Source of the DNA: Bacteroidales bacterium
Lineage (GTDB): Bacteria; Bacteroidota; Bacteroidia; Bacteroidales; WCHB1-69
DNA: 64,000 nucleotides
Direction of reading: 5' to 3'
Assembly: GCA_024685175.1 (NCBI GenBank)
Contig: JAIKWD010000003.1
Location: forward strand, 124,001 to 188,000
The stretch's first letter is position 1; every line of letters starts with the position of its first letter. A program made the translations under genes and the position numbers. Of this stretch, positions 55,169 through 64,000 are shown piece by piece. A model generated the notes under the pieces. The model ran no database searches. It was not told the DNA's origin and was given only the letters and a program-made list of their open reading frames with translations.

Positions 55169-55250
55169 CAAAAAAAGTTGTTTGCAGTAAGTCATCTTTC
55201 ATCAGCAGAGGGGTTTGCTTTTTTTTCTATCTTCGCTGGAAAACAACACC

Positions 55251-57302
55251 ATGAAGACATCGAAATATCCTTTGTTGAAAATCCTATTACCCTTCGTTTT
55301 TGGCATATTTTTGGCCTACTACTGTCATTTTTCATTTAGATTTTGCCCAATATGGTTTTATATAGCGTCTGTTTTTTGGCTGGTTTCGCTTCTTTTATCG
55401 TTTGTTAAGACATATTATTGGCAATGGTTGAAGACGCTTGTCTTATCTTTTGGTTTCATTTTTGCGGGGATGTCGGCCACAAATTTCCGATATTCTTCGC
55501 CCCTGAGCGACAAAGAGAAGACGTTTGTCACACAAAACCGGGAGTGGGTGGTACGGGTGGTGGATTTCCCGGTAAGGCGTGCCAAGACGGTCAAGCTAGT
55601 GGTGGAGATCCTACGGAGCAGTCATGGCGGGGCCTTGCGCAGCAAGGCACTGCTGTATGTACAGCAGTCGCCGCAGGCCGTCTCCATCGCCTACGGTGAT
55701 GTTTTGATGGTGAGCACCATCTTGGAGCCGGCTGCGGCGCCCGCCAACCCCGACGCTTTCGACAACCAGACCTATATGCATCGTAAAGGTTTGTACTACA
55801 CAGGGTTCGTGCCCTCCTATGGCTGGCAAAAATTAACCCATAAAGAACCCAATCCAATCAAGGCCTTTGCCCACTCCATCCAGACAAAACTATCTAACAT
55901 CTTCGCCTCTTCGGGCATGAGCGGACGGGAGTACGACATCATCGCCGCCATTCTTCTAGGGGATGACGACACAATGGAGCCGGAGCTCAAGGCGGCGTAT
56001 GCCTCCGCTGGAGTCAGCCATCTGCTATGTGTTTCGGGCATGCACGTAGGGATTATCTTTATGATTGTCAGCTTCTTACTAAAACCCATGGATTTGTTTA
56101 AAGGCACACGCATCGCCAAGGCGGGATTGCTATTATTAATCATTTGGCTCTACGCGCACATTACGGGCCTTTCGCCCTCGGTCATGCGCTCCGCCACCAT
56201 GTTCACTTTTGTTACAATTGGGGGGCTAATACAACGCAACACCAATGTCTTCCACAGCCTTCTGGCTTCCTTGTGGTTGCTATTATGCACCAACCCGCTC
56301 TTATTGTTCGAAGTCGGTTTTCAACTCAGCTATCTTGCCGTGTTCGGTATTGTGCTGATACAACCGAAGATAGCTGGACTCTATTCGTGTAGGACAAAGA
56401 TTGGCAACTACTTTTGGGAATTATCGTCCGTATCCGTAGCCGCGCAGATCAGCACCTTTCCGATCTCTGTTTACTATTTTGGCACTTTCCCCAACTATTT
56501 TCTCTTGTCAAACTTGTCGGCCATGGCATTATCATTCATCGTCATTGTTACGGGAGTGGTATTGCTAGCTTTCTCTTTCGTTCCATTTTTGACCAAACTT
56601 CTGGCTTTGGTTTTGACTTGGGAGATTAAGGCTTTGAACGGAAGCATTGGCTTTGTGGAGGGCTTACCCGGCGCAGTCACGCACAATATTTATTATTCGA
56701 TCATTCAAGTGCTTTTGCTCTATCTTTTCATCGCTCTCACATACCTTGCCATCCATCGAAGACGGAGGCGTCCTGCATGGGTGGCTTATGGCGTATTCGC
56801 ATTGCTGGCGGTATCATTTTTCGTACGAAAAATAGGATTACAAAAACAAAACGAGGTTATCGTCTATGAAATCCCAAAAGTCAGTGCCATAGGGTTTTGT
56901 GCCGGGCAACAAGCCGTCTTGTTTTCCGATTCCATTCGAAGCGAAAAGGACAAGCTCTTTCAGTACAATATTGCCACCCATGCCCGGAAATTACATGCGA
57001 CTCAGCAGATAGTCCCCATCGACACTTCACATTACAGAACTAATTATGTGCTGAAAAATGGGTCCTTCATCCTTTATGGAGCCAAAACCTATTATTTGCT
57101 CAAAAGCAAAGAAAAAGTATACCCCACTGGCAAGCTCTTTCACATTGACGTACTTATATTACAACACAACCCCGTGCAGGAGCCCCAGCAGGTTGCGGAA
57201 GTTTTTGAATTCAAAGAAGTTATCGCAGACCAAACCAACACACCGTTTTATGTGGAGCGTTGGCGTTCTTGGTGCCAGGAAAAACAGATCCCCTTTAATT
57301 AA
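55251..57302 (+). CDS. comEC: ComEC/Rec2-type DNA uptake channel
   Basis: From ATG 55251 the product is 683 residues. It has an N-terminal membrane pair with a DUF4131-like domain (to about 190), then the Competence domain with VSHLLCVSGMHVGIIFMI and SPSVMRSATMFTF across about eight membrane helices. The C-terminal part is short and lacks the zinc motif of the metallo-beta-lactamase domain found in long ComEC, as usual in Bacteroidota. It would form the inner-membrane channel for single-stranded DNA. An in-frame upstream start at 55215 is less likely because a TATCTTCG promoter-like box lies within that extension. Confidence 0.9.
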   Translation: MKTSKYPLLKILLPFVFGIFLAYYCHFSFRFCPIWFYIASVFWLVSLLLSFVKTYYWQWLKTLVLSFGFIFAGMSATNFRYSSPLSDKEKTFVTQNREWVVRVVDFPVRRAKTVKLVVEILRSSHGGALRSKALLYVQQSPQAVSIAYGDVLMVSTILEPAAAPANPDAFDNQTYMHRKGLYYTGFVPSYGWQKLTHKEPNPIKAFAHSIQTKLSNIFASSGMSGREYDIIAAILLGDDDTMEPELKAAYASAGVSHLLCVSGMHVGIIFMIVSFLLKPMDLFKGTRIAKAGLLLLIIWLYAHITGLSPSVMRSATMFTFVTIGGLIQRNTNVFHSLLASLWLLLCTNPLLLFEVGFQLSYLAVFGIVLIQPKIAGLYSCRTKIGNYFWELSSVSVAAQISTFPISVYYFGTFPNYFLLSNLSAMALSFIVIVTGVVLLAFSFVPFLTKLLALVLTWEIKALNGSIGFVEGLPGAVTHNIYYSIIQVLLLYLFIALTYLAIHRRRRRPAWVAYGVFALLAVSFFVRKIGLQKQNEVIVYEIPKVSAIGFCAGQQAVLFSDSIRSEKDKLFQYNIATHARKLHATQQIVPIDTSHYRTNYVLKNGSFILYGAKTYYLLKSKEKVYPTGKLFHIDVLILQHNPVQEPQQVAEVFEFKEVIADQTNTPFYVERWRSWCQEKQIPFN

Positions 57303-57316
57303 AACAGTAATTTTTG

Positions 57317-57324
57317 TATTTTTG
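57317..57324 (+). promoter_or_regulatory. -7 promoter box for ruvA (and probably sprA)
   Basis: TATTTTTG lies 20 nt before the ruvA ATG. The preceding comEC stop is only 14 nt upstream. Confidence 0.65.
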
Positions 57325-57344
57325 CCGCTTTATTAACCAGACCT

Positions 57345-57938
57345 ATGATCAATCACATTCGAGGAAAAATCGTGGATAAGAATCCCGCCCGTGTGGTAGT
57401 GGAAACTGCCGGTGGGGTGGGCTACGACATCAACATATCTTTGGCCACATTTTCGAGTCTTCCTCAGGAGGGCGAGGATGTCAAGTTACTCACTTGTTTT
57501 ATAGTAAAAGAGGACGCACAAATTCTTTATGGATTTGCGGAGGAAGAAGAGCGAGAGCTTTTCAAGCTATTACTCACGGTTAACGGCATCGGTCCGAACA
57601 CCGCCCGCCTGATTCTCTCTTCCATGAGCGTGGGTGAAGTACTAAATGCCATCGCAACGGAAAATGTCAAAGCCATACAGTCTGTCAAGGGCATTGGGGC
57701 CAAGACAGCCCAACGGGTTGTTCTTGAGCTCAAGGGAAAAGCCAAGAAAACAGACTGGGGCAATGTGGCAAAAAATTCATCTTCGTACAATAATAATAAA
57801 TATGAAGCGTTATCTGCCTTAATTGCCTTAGGTTTTCCTAAAGCCGGTGCTGAATCGGCTTTAGATAAAGTCATTCAGGCAGAAGGGATTAACTTAACTG
57901 TGGAAGACCTCGTCAAAAGGTCGTTGAAACTATTATAG
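57345..57938 (+). CDS. ruvA: Holliday junction branch migration protein RuvA
   Basis: The 197-residue product has the three RuvA domains. An OB-fold (MINHIRGKIVDKNPARVVVET) comes first. Two helix-hairpin-helix motifs follow (LLTVNGIGPNTARLILS and IQSVKGIGAKTAQRVVLELKGK). A C-terminal RuvB-contacting helix bundle (ALSALIALGFPKAGAESALDKV) ends it. RuvA binds four-way junctions and loads RuvB. RuvB and RuvC are not nearby. The stop codon is 11 nt before the likely sprA start, so the two may share a transcript. Confidence 0.96.
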   Translation: MINHIRGKIVDKNPARVVVETAGGVGYDINISLATFSSLPQEGEDVKLLTCFIVKEDAQILYGFAEEEERELFKLLLTVNGIGPNTARLILSSMSVGEVLNAIATENVKAIQSVKGIGAKTAQRVVLELKGKAKKTDWGNVAKNSSSYNNNKYEALSALIALGFPKAGAESALDKVIQAEGINLTVEDLVKRSLKLL

Positions 57939-57949
57939 TACTGGAGTCA

Positions 57950-60900
57950 TTGAAAGCGATACATATAAAAAGCATCCTATTTCATGTTTTTGTGACAGTT
58001 GCGCTCTGCATCACAGGCTTGTGTGCACAGGCGGCCACAACAACGATTGAGAGACAACCCATGGCCAACTATAGTTGTCCTGACGTCAACTTGATGCCAC
58101 CAGACACCGACCCGCCAAAGGTTCCACAGCCCGACAACAACCCATTAAGTACTCCGTTTACCAGTCCTTTTTCCCTGCAAAACCCTCCTGGAATTGGCAC
58201 CGTAATCAATTACGACCCAAACACTAATTCCTACAATTTCCAGTACATGACGGGTAACACGCCCTTCGGTCCTGGTGCCTACATGGACGTAAACGAGTAT
58301 ATCGACTACGACTTGCAGAAGAGCATCAACGACTATTGGCACAACCATAGTAGCAGTTACAATGGGGGCAACCGCCGTGGCGGCGGACTTATACCGGAGT
58401 TGCACATAGGCGGCGATATTTTCGAGAGCATTTTCGGCAGCAACACTATCGACATCCGCCCTTCCGGTAATGTTGAGCTTAAATTTGGCTTCAAGTATAC
58501 GCAGATAGACAATCCCAACCTGCCTGTCAAACAACGTAGAACCCCTCAATTCAACTTCGACCAAGACATCCAGCTAAACTTGATTGCCAAAATCGGCGAC
58601 AAGATCGAGTTCAACCTCAACTACACCACAGACGAGCTGACCTTGGACAACAACATGGACAAGATCAAGCTCAAATATGCAGGTAAAGAAGACGACATTT
58701 TGCAACTCATAGAGTTTGGCAATGTCACACTCCCATTGAACAGCACATTGATCACGGGTAGCCAGAGTTTGTTTGGTGTCAAAACGCAACTGAAATTCGG
58801 AAACTTGATGGTGACTGCCGTTGCCTCGCAAAAAAACAGCACATCCGAGACGATGACCATCACGGGCGGCGCCGAGGAAAACGACTTCTATTTCCGCGCT
58901 GACGAGTATGAAGAAAACCGACATTTCTTCATAAGCCAATTCTTCCGTGATCACTACAACGAATACTTAAGCACATTGCCGCTTGTGGGATCACCCATCG
59001 TCATCACCAAGATTGAGGTGTGGCGCACCACTGTTGGTGCAGCAACCACTGACAACCGTAATATCGTGGCTTTCACCGACCTTGGCGAGGCCGACCCGGA
59101 GTTTGCTGCTTTTACTTATAATCCCATGTATAGCGGAGGACAGTATCCTGACAACGACATCAACACATTGACTGAGTTGGTGGACACTTCCATGATTCGC
59201 AACATCTCTAATGCTAGCAACAACCTGCACTCACTTGGTTTGAAATCCGGCAGCGACTATGAAAAAGTTGAGAGTGCCCGTCTATTGCCATCATCTGAAT
59301 ACACCTTCAACTCCAAATTAGGATTTATCTCCCTCAACTCGGCGCTTACTAGTGATCAGGTCTTGGCTGTAGCATTCCAGTATACCGTCATAGGCGACAC
59401 CACCGTCTATCAAGTGGGTGAGTTCTCCAACGAGGTTTCCGCGCCTAACTGTATCCGCGTCAAGTTGTTAAAGAGCACCAACCTCAACACCACGTCGCCG
59501 TTGTGGAAGTTGATGATGAAAAACGTCTACAACCTCTCCGCCTACCAAGTTTCATCGGAAAAGTTCAGATTGAACATTTTATACACTGGTGACGAAGATG
59601 GTATAGCCAACGGCTTTTTCACAAAGGGCGCCAATAAAGGTATTTCCCTCATCAAGTTGATGGGTCTCGACCGTTTGAACCAGCAACAGGACCCCAATCC
59701 TGATGGTATCTTTGACTTTATTGACGGAGCGCAGACCTCCGGAGGTACCATCAATTCTCAAAACGGACGTATCTTCTTCCCCACCATCGAACCTTTCGGC
59801 AAGGATTTACGGGCTCTGTTCAGTGAAGACGAAGCGGCCCTGGCCGATCTTTATGCTTTCGACTCCTTGTATACCCTCACAAAGACGTTAGCCCAACAAA
59901 TCACCAACAAGAACAAATACTATCTCGAAGGTAGCTATCGTTCTTCATACGGTTCCGAATATCATTTCAACACCACCAATGTCGCTCAAGGATCCGTACG
60001 CGTTACGGCTGGCGGCATCGTACTCACGGAAAACGTGGACTATACGGTCAACTACGACATGGGTACAGTCACCATCATCAACCAAGGTGTCTTGAGCTCC
60101 GGTACCCCTATCTCTATTTCCGTGGAGAACGACAATGATTTCGCCGCCACCGACCAGACCATGTTCGGTGTCAACCTCGACTATCTGATTTCCAAAGATT
60201 TCACCATTGGCGCCACCTTGTTGAATCTGCGCGAGCGACCAGTCACCAACAAAGTCAACTATGGTGATGAGCCCATCAATAACTTGGTTTGGGGTATGAA
60301 TTTCGCATACAAGACCGAACTTCCTTTCCTGACCAAATTGGTAGACAAGCTCACCTTTCACAGTACCACTACGCAGTCGTTCTTGAACTGGGAGGGTGAA
60401 TTCGCCCACTTTGTGCCTGGTCATTCCAAGGCTATTGGCAAGGCGGGTACAACGTACATTGACGACTTTGAATCTTCCAAGTCCACCATAGATCTCACCA
60501 CAATGTCCAATTGGGTATTGGCTTCCACTCCGCAAGGACAACTCGATTTATTCCCTGAGACACAAAACGTGAGCGTCTCCGACAGCAAACGTCGGAAATT
60601 GGCCTACGGGTTCAACAGGGCTTTGATGTCTTGGTACATCATTGATCCATCGTTCTATAACAGCAACAATGCAACGCCTAAGAACATTACCAAGGAAGAT
60701 CTTTCCAAACCATACGCACGTGCCGTATACGAGCCTGAGCTCTTCCCCTATAAGGAACGTTCTGGCACCACGGCCCTCTCCACCTATTTGACTGTGTTCA
60801 ACATGGCCTTCTATCCTTCCGAACGTGGCCCATACAACTACGATGTGGCCGGCGCGGAGGGCTTCTCCAGTGGTTTGAACGAAGACGGATCCTTGCGTGA

Positions 60901-63900
60901 CCCCCGCAGCCGTTGGGGTGGTATCATGCGAAGGTTCGATAATACAGACTTTGAATCCGCCAACTACGAATACATCGAATTCTGGATGATGGATCCCTTC
61001 ATTGAGAATCCACAACACACTGGCGGCAAGTTGTATTTCAACTTGGGTGATATCTCCGAGGATATTTTGCGCGATGGTGTGAAATTCTTTGAGAATGGTT
61101 TACCCACCGATGGCTCTGACGAAGATGTCGAATTTACCGTTTGGGGACGAGTTCCCACCATACAGCTCATCGTCAACGCCTTTGACCAAAATCCGGAATC
61201 TCGTATATATCAAGACGTTGGCTACGATGGCTTGCAAGATGAACGAGAGCGTTCCTATCATGAAGATTATCTACAACTCTTGGCTGACAATTTTGGTACA
61301 GCATCTCCTGTTTACCAAACCTCCTACAATGATCCTTCCAGCGACAACTATCACTATTTCCGCGGCACGGATTACGACAACGCCGACGTGAAAGTTGTAG
61401 AACGTTACAAATATTTCAACAATGCCGACGGCAACTCTCCTACCGACAATCAAAGTTCTGAGAGTTACCCCACCTCCGCCACACAGCTTCCTAACTTGGA
61501 GGACATGAACAACGACAACACCCTCAACGAGGAAGAGAAATATTATCAATATGTCATCAACCTCTCGCCGGAGAACATGGTCGTGGGAGAAAACTACATC
61601 AACGACATCTACGAGGCCGTGCCGGATCCGCTGCCTGACGGCTCGCGTCCAACCACCAAATGGTACCAGTTCCGTATCCCCATTCATAATCCCGACAAGG
61701 TTGTGAACGGCATGACTGGGTACAACTCCATTCGTTTTATGCGTGTATTCATGCGTGACTTCGATGAACCGATCATCTGCCGTTTTGCCACCTTCGAACT
61801 GGTGCGTGGAGATTGGAGGACCTACAACTTGAGTTTGCAAGAAGAGGGTGATTATCTGCCCACGCAGGGCGATGGCGAAGGTTCTTTCTATGTAGGTACC
61901 GTTAGCTACGAAGAGAATGCCAATCGTACGCCCATTCCTTATGTCTTGCCTCCTGGCATCGAGCGTGAAACCGCCTATGGCACCACACTGTACCAAATTA
62001 ACGAGCAGGCTTTGACCATGAAGGCCGTAGACCTGCCCGATGGTGACGCACGGGCCGTGTACAAGAGCACCAGCTACGATCTGAGACAATTCAACAACAT
62101 GCAGATGTTCATCCATGCCGAGGATGTCTTCAGCTCTGGAGACCTTCGTCCTGGTGATGTAACCTGTTTCGTCCGATTGGGTTCTGACTATACAGAGAAC
62201 TACTACGAATATGAAATTCCTGTCAGCATTACTCCGTGGGGTGTAGGTAAAGACACCAACGCCATCTGGCCCTCCGACAACTTCTTGTTCGTATACCTTG
62301 ATTCTCTCGTTTCTCTCAAACAAGAACGTAACATTGCCGTGCGCCATGGCCATCATTTGGGCAATCAAGTGCCTTATACCCGTTATCTTGAAAACAACAA
62401 ACGCATGACTGTCGTTGGTGTGCCTAATTTGGGTGAGGTAACCACCATCATGATAGGTATTCGCAACCCCAAGAAAAAATCGCTCCAAGACAATGACGAC
62501 ATGTTGCCCAAATCTGTTGAGATGTGGATCAACGAGCTCCGTTTGTGTGGTTTTGACGACAAACAGGGTTTCGCGGCCACCACTCGCGCTCGCATCAATC
62601 TGGCCGACGTAGGCGACATCACACTATCAGGTACCTACTCCACCCCTGGTTTCGGAAGCATCGAACAATCCGTGACCGAGCGTTCCATGGAGACCAAATA
62701 CAACCTTGACATCGCCACGAATATTGATGGTGGTAAAATTTTGTTCCCTGAAAAATGGAACATCAAGATCCCGTTGCACTACGACTATTCCTTAGGTATC
62801 AGCCAACCCGAGTACAACCCCTTGAATCCGGATGTTAAGATGAAGGACGACCTCGCCACTTACGAAACCCAAGAAGAGCGCGACTCTATCCGTTATCTCA
62901 CCAACGCCTTTACACAACGCCAGAATGTGAACTTGATGAACGTGCGCAAGGAACGTAGCTTTGACGGTGGCAAAATCAAGATGCATCCTTGGGACATTGA
63001 AAACTTCGACCTTTCATATTCTTATTCCGAGTTAATACAACGCGACGAAGACTTGGAGTTGAACAACGAGTTCATTCATCATGGTGAAGTCGGTTATACT
63101 TTCAGCACCAATCCAAAGAACCTTAGACCCTTCAACAAGGTTAAATGGATGAAATCCCCATGGTTGCAGCTCATTCGTGACTTCAACATCACCCCGATGC
63201 CCAAGAATGTCACCATTCGTACTTCTCTTCGTAGAGAAATGCAGGAGTTTAAATATAGACCGAAGAGCCGCGGTAATATTATTGTCGACACCAGTTTCGT
63301 GAAATCTTTCGACTGGTCTCGCAACTATTCATTAAGTTGGGATATCTTCCAAAGCTTGAGGTTGGAATATCGTGCCGATGCTTCTGCGCGCATTGACGAG
63401 CCCGATGGTCTCATCGACACCCGCACCGAAAAGGATTCAGTATGGCGCTGTCTGGGCCGGGGTGGCCGTGTCACCGATTTCCGCCAGACCTTCAATGGCA
63501 CCTATCAGATTCCTATCAGCAAGATACCGTTGTTCAAGTGGGTCAATGCCAGTGTCCGATACAGTTCCACCTACCAGTATACCGCATCTGCATTGTCTTT
63601 GGCCTATCTCGGCAATATCATCCGAAACTCAAACTCCATCCAAGGTAATGCTTCCGTCAACTTTGTAACCTTGTACAACACCATCCCTTATCTTAAAAAA
63701 GTAAACCAAGGCAATTCACAAAACCGTAACAATCGTAATTCCAAGGGCGCCGAAACAGATAATAGACGAAACAAGGGCGCTATTAAGGATGGTGATAACG
63801 ACACCTCAGACACCCTGAAAGAGAAACCTAATTACGGCAAAATCATCTTGGACGGAACGTTGCGTTTCATGATGATGTTGAGGAATATTAATGTCAACTA

Positions 63901-64000
63901 CTCGCAAGGCAATGGAACCACGCTACCCGGCTACATGGGCACGCCCAATTTCGTTGGCATTGATTTTGCCACCAAGTCACCGGGGTTTCTGTTCGTCTTC
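57950..64000 (+). CDS. sprA: T9SS outer-membrane translocon SprA/Sov (cut by right edge)
   Basis: The frame is open from here to the edge, 2017 codons of a protein usually about 2,400 residues. It gives the SprA signatures: FDQDIQLNLIAKIGDKIEFN, NYTTDELTLDNNMDKIKLKY and ITGSQSLFGVKTQLKFG, and near the edge GYMGTPNFVGIDFATKSPG. SprA is the giant 36-strand pore through which T9SS cargo crosses the outer membrane. The start is TTG at 57950 with GGAG four bases upstream. It supplies a signal peptide (MKAIHIKSIL... to LCAQA), whereas the first ATG (58061) would remove it. ATG choice by automatic callers would therefore be wrong. Confidence 0.95.
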   Translation, partial: MKAIHIKSILFHVFVTVALCITGLCAQAATTTIERQPMANYSCPDVNLMPPDTDPPKVPQPDNNPLSTPFTSPFSLQNPPGIGTVINYDPNTNSYNFQYMTGNTPFGPGAYMDVNEYIDYDLQKSINDYWHNHSSSYNGGNRRGGGLIPELHIGGDIFESIFGSNTIDIRPSGNVELKFGFKYTQIDNPNLPVKQRRTPQFNFDQDIQLNLIAKIGDKIEFNLNYTTDELTLDNNMDKIKLKYAGKEDDILQLIEFGNVTLPLNSTLITGSQSLFGVKTQLKFGNLMVTAVASQKNSTSETMTITGGAEENDFYFRADEYEENRHFFISQFFRDHYNEYLSTLPLVGSPIVITKIEVWRTTVGAATTDNRNIVAFTDLGEADPEFAAFTYNPMYSGGQYPDNDINTLTELVDTSMIRNISNASNNLHSLGLKSGSDYEKVESARLLPSSEYTFNSKLGFISLNSALTSDQVLAVAFQYTVIGDTTVYQVGEFSNEVSAPNCIRVKLLKSTNLNTTSPLWKLMMKNVYNLSAYQVSSEKFRLNILYTGDEDGIANGFFTKGANKGISLIKLMGLDRLNQQQDPNPDGIFDFIDGAQTSGGTINSQNGRIFFPTIEPFGKDLRALFSEDEAALADLYAFDSLYTLTKTLAQQITNKNKYYLEGSYRSSYGSEYHFNTTNVAQGSVRVTAGGIVLTENVDYTVNYDMGTVTIINQGVLSSGTPISISVENDNDFAATDQTMFGVNLDYLISKDFTIGATLLNLRERPVTNKVNYGDEPINNLVWGMNFAYKTELPFLTKLVDKLTFHSTTTQSFLNWEGEFAHFVPGHSKAIGKAGTTYIDDFESSKSTIDLTTMSNWVLASTPQGQLDLFPETQNVSVSDSKRRKLAYGFNRALMSWYIIDPSFYNSNNATPKNITKEDLSKPYARAVYEPELFPYKERSGTTALSTYLTVFNMAFYPSERGPYNYDVAGAEGFSSGLNEDGSLRDPRSRWGGIMRRFDNTDFESANYEYIEFWMMDPFIENPQHTGGKLYFNLGDISEDILRDGVKFFENGLPTDGSDEDVEFTVWGRVPTIQLIVNAFDQNPESRIYQDVGYDGLQDERERSYHEDYLQLLADNFGTASPVYQTSYNDPSSDNYHYFRGTDYDNADVKVVERYKYFNNADGNSPTDNQSSESYPTSATQLPNLEDMNNDNTLNEEEKYYQYVINLSPENMVVGENYINDIYEAVPDPLPDGSRPTTKWYQFRIPIHNPDKVVNGMTGYNSIRFMRVFMRDFDEPIICRFATFELVRGDWRTYNLSLQEEGDYLPTQGDGEGSFYVGTVSYEENANRTPIPYVLPPGIERETAYGTTLYQINEQALTMKAVDLPDGDARAVYKSTSYDLRQFNNMQMFIHAEDVFSSGDLRPGDVTCFVRLGSDYTENYYEYEIPVSITPWGVGKDTNAIWPSDNFLFVYLDSLVSLKQERNIAVRHGHHLGNQVPYTRYLENNKRMTVVGVPNLGEVTTIMIGIRNPKKKSLQDNDDMLPKSVEMWINELRLCGFDDKQGFAATTRARINLADVGDITLSGTYSTPGFGSIEQSVTERSMETKYNLDIATNIDGGKILFPEKWNIKIPLHYDYSLGISQPEYNPLNPDVKMKDDLATYETQEERDSIRYLTNAFTQRQNVNLMNVRKERSFDGGKIKMHPWDIENFDLSYSYSELIQRDEDLELNNEFIHHGEVGYTFSTNPKNLRPFNKVKWMKSPWLQLIRDFNITPMPKNVTIRTSLRREMQEFKYRPKSRGNIIVDTSFVKSFDWSRNYSLSWDIFQSLRLEYRADASARIDEPDGLIDTRTEKDSVWRCLGRGGRVTDFRQTFNGTYQIPISKIPLFKWVNASVRYSSTYQYTASALSLAYLGNIIRNSNSIQGNASVNFVTLYNTIPYLKKVNQGNSQNRNNRNSKGAETDNRRNKGAIKDGDNDTSDTLKEKPNYGKIILDGTLRFMMMLRNINVNYSQGNGTTLPGYMGTPNFVGIDFATKSPGFLFVF

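Noticed and set aside
54526..55210. Possible FMN riboswitch before ribE
   Set aside because: The ribE leader is only about 20 nt after the -7 box, too short for the conserved RFN structure.
55215..55250. Twelve-residue upstream extension of comEC
   Set aside because: It contains a TATCTTCG promoter-like box. The ATG at 55251 begins the expected membrane segment.

Overview
The window is chromosomal DNA from a member of the Bacteroidota, most likely an anaerobic or microaerophilic Bacteroidales-type organism. The evidence is internally consistent. Promoters carry the phylum's TAnnTTTG -7 box instead of TATAAT. Two core type IX secretion (T9SS) genes are present (sprA/sov and sprE/porW), together with two exported proteins that carry T9SS C-terminal sorting domains. 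Other phylum-typical genes are a methylmalonyl-CoA mutase, a 932-residue IF-2 with a long charged N-terminus, a short ComEC without a metallo-beta-lactamase domain, a fused Nfn-type oxidoreductase and a flavodiiron protein. No phage, insertion sequence, CRISPR array, plasmid function or defence island is visible. It is mostly well-kept housekeeping DNA, and I do not see an obviously new multi-gene system.

Layout. 1-880: 5' part of atpD (minus) and tRNA-Gly(GCC). 884-4283: a YD-repeat protein, a U32/TrhP-like protein and an RluB-type pseudouridine synthase. 4340-9370: a tight minus-strand operon of S41 protease, dnaG, a YitT-family membrane protein and a SufT-like protein. 9503-14285: mutS2, miaB and a T9SS-exported adhesin-like protein. 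14422-19546: nusA, infB and pdxA. 19702-20452: tRNA-Gln, tRNA-Arg(ACG) and tadA, whose product modifies that tRNA-Arg. 20464-26951: mutY, an OmpA-type lipoprotein, prfA and a large AddA/RecB-like helicase-nuclease. 27061-32461: a plus-strand envelope group (PlsC-like acyltransferase, GT9 glycosyltransferase, LpxH), then era and hutI. 32464-40447: a minus-strand run of aminotransferase, unknown outer-membrane protein, waaA, lemA, TPM-domain protein, NSS transporter and T9SS-exported CotH. 40731-44745: methylmalonyl-CoA mutase and long-chain acyl-CoA synthetase. 44930-45787: a membrane-anchored LytTR regulator behind a promoter with 20-bp-phased repeats. 45788-55138: a long minus-strand run of ribE, sprE/porW, bactofilin, atpZ, small membrane protein, flavodiiron protein, fused Nfn-like reductase, rfbB and a small membrane protein. 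55251-64000: comEC, ruvA and sprA, which runs off the right edge.

How the genes fit together. There are four themes. RNA decoding and modification: rluB, U32, miaB, tadA, prfA, infB, nusA, tRNAs. Genome maintenance: dnaG, mutS2, mutY, AddA-like, ruvA, comEC. Envelope and LPS: lpxH, waaA, GT9, rfbB, OmpA lipoprotein. T9SS: the sprA and sprE machinery genes plus the CotH and adhesin cargo.

The most interesting non-genic signals are four: the iterated 20-bp repeats at the LytTR promoter; 7-bp-phased degenerate repeats with a TTAG core at three separate intergenic loci; a terminator and promoter stacked just in front of a GTG-started, possibly leaderless, miaB; and a nusA-infB operon without rimP in front of it.
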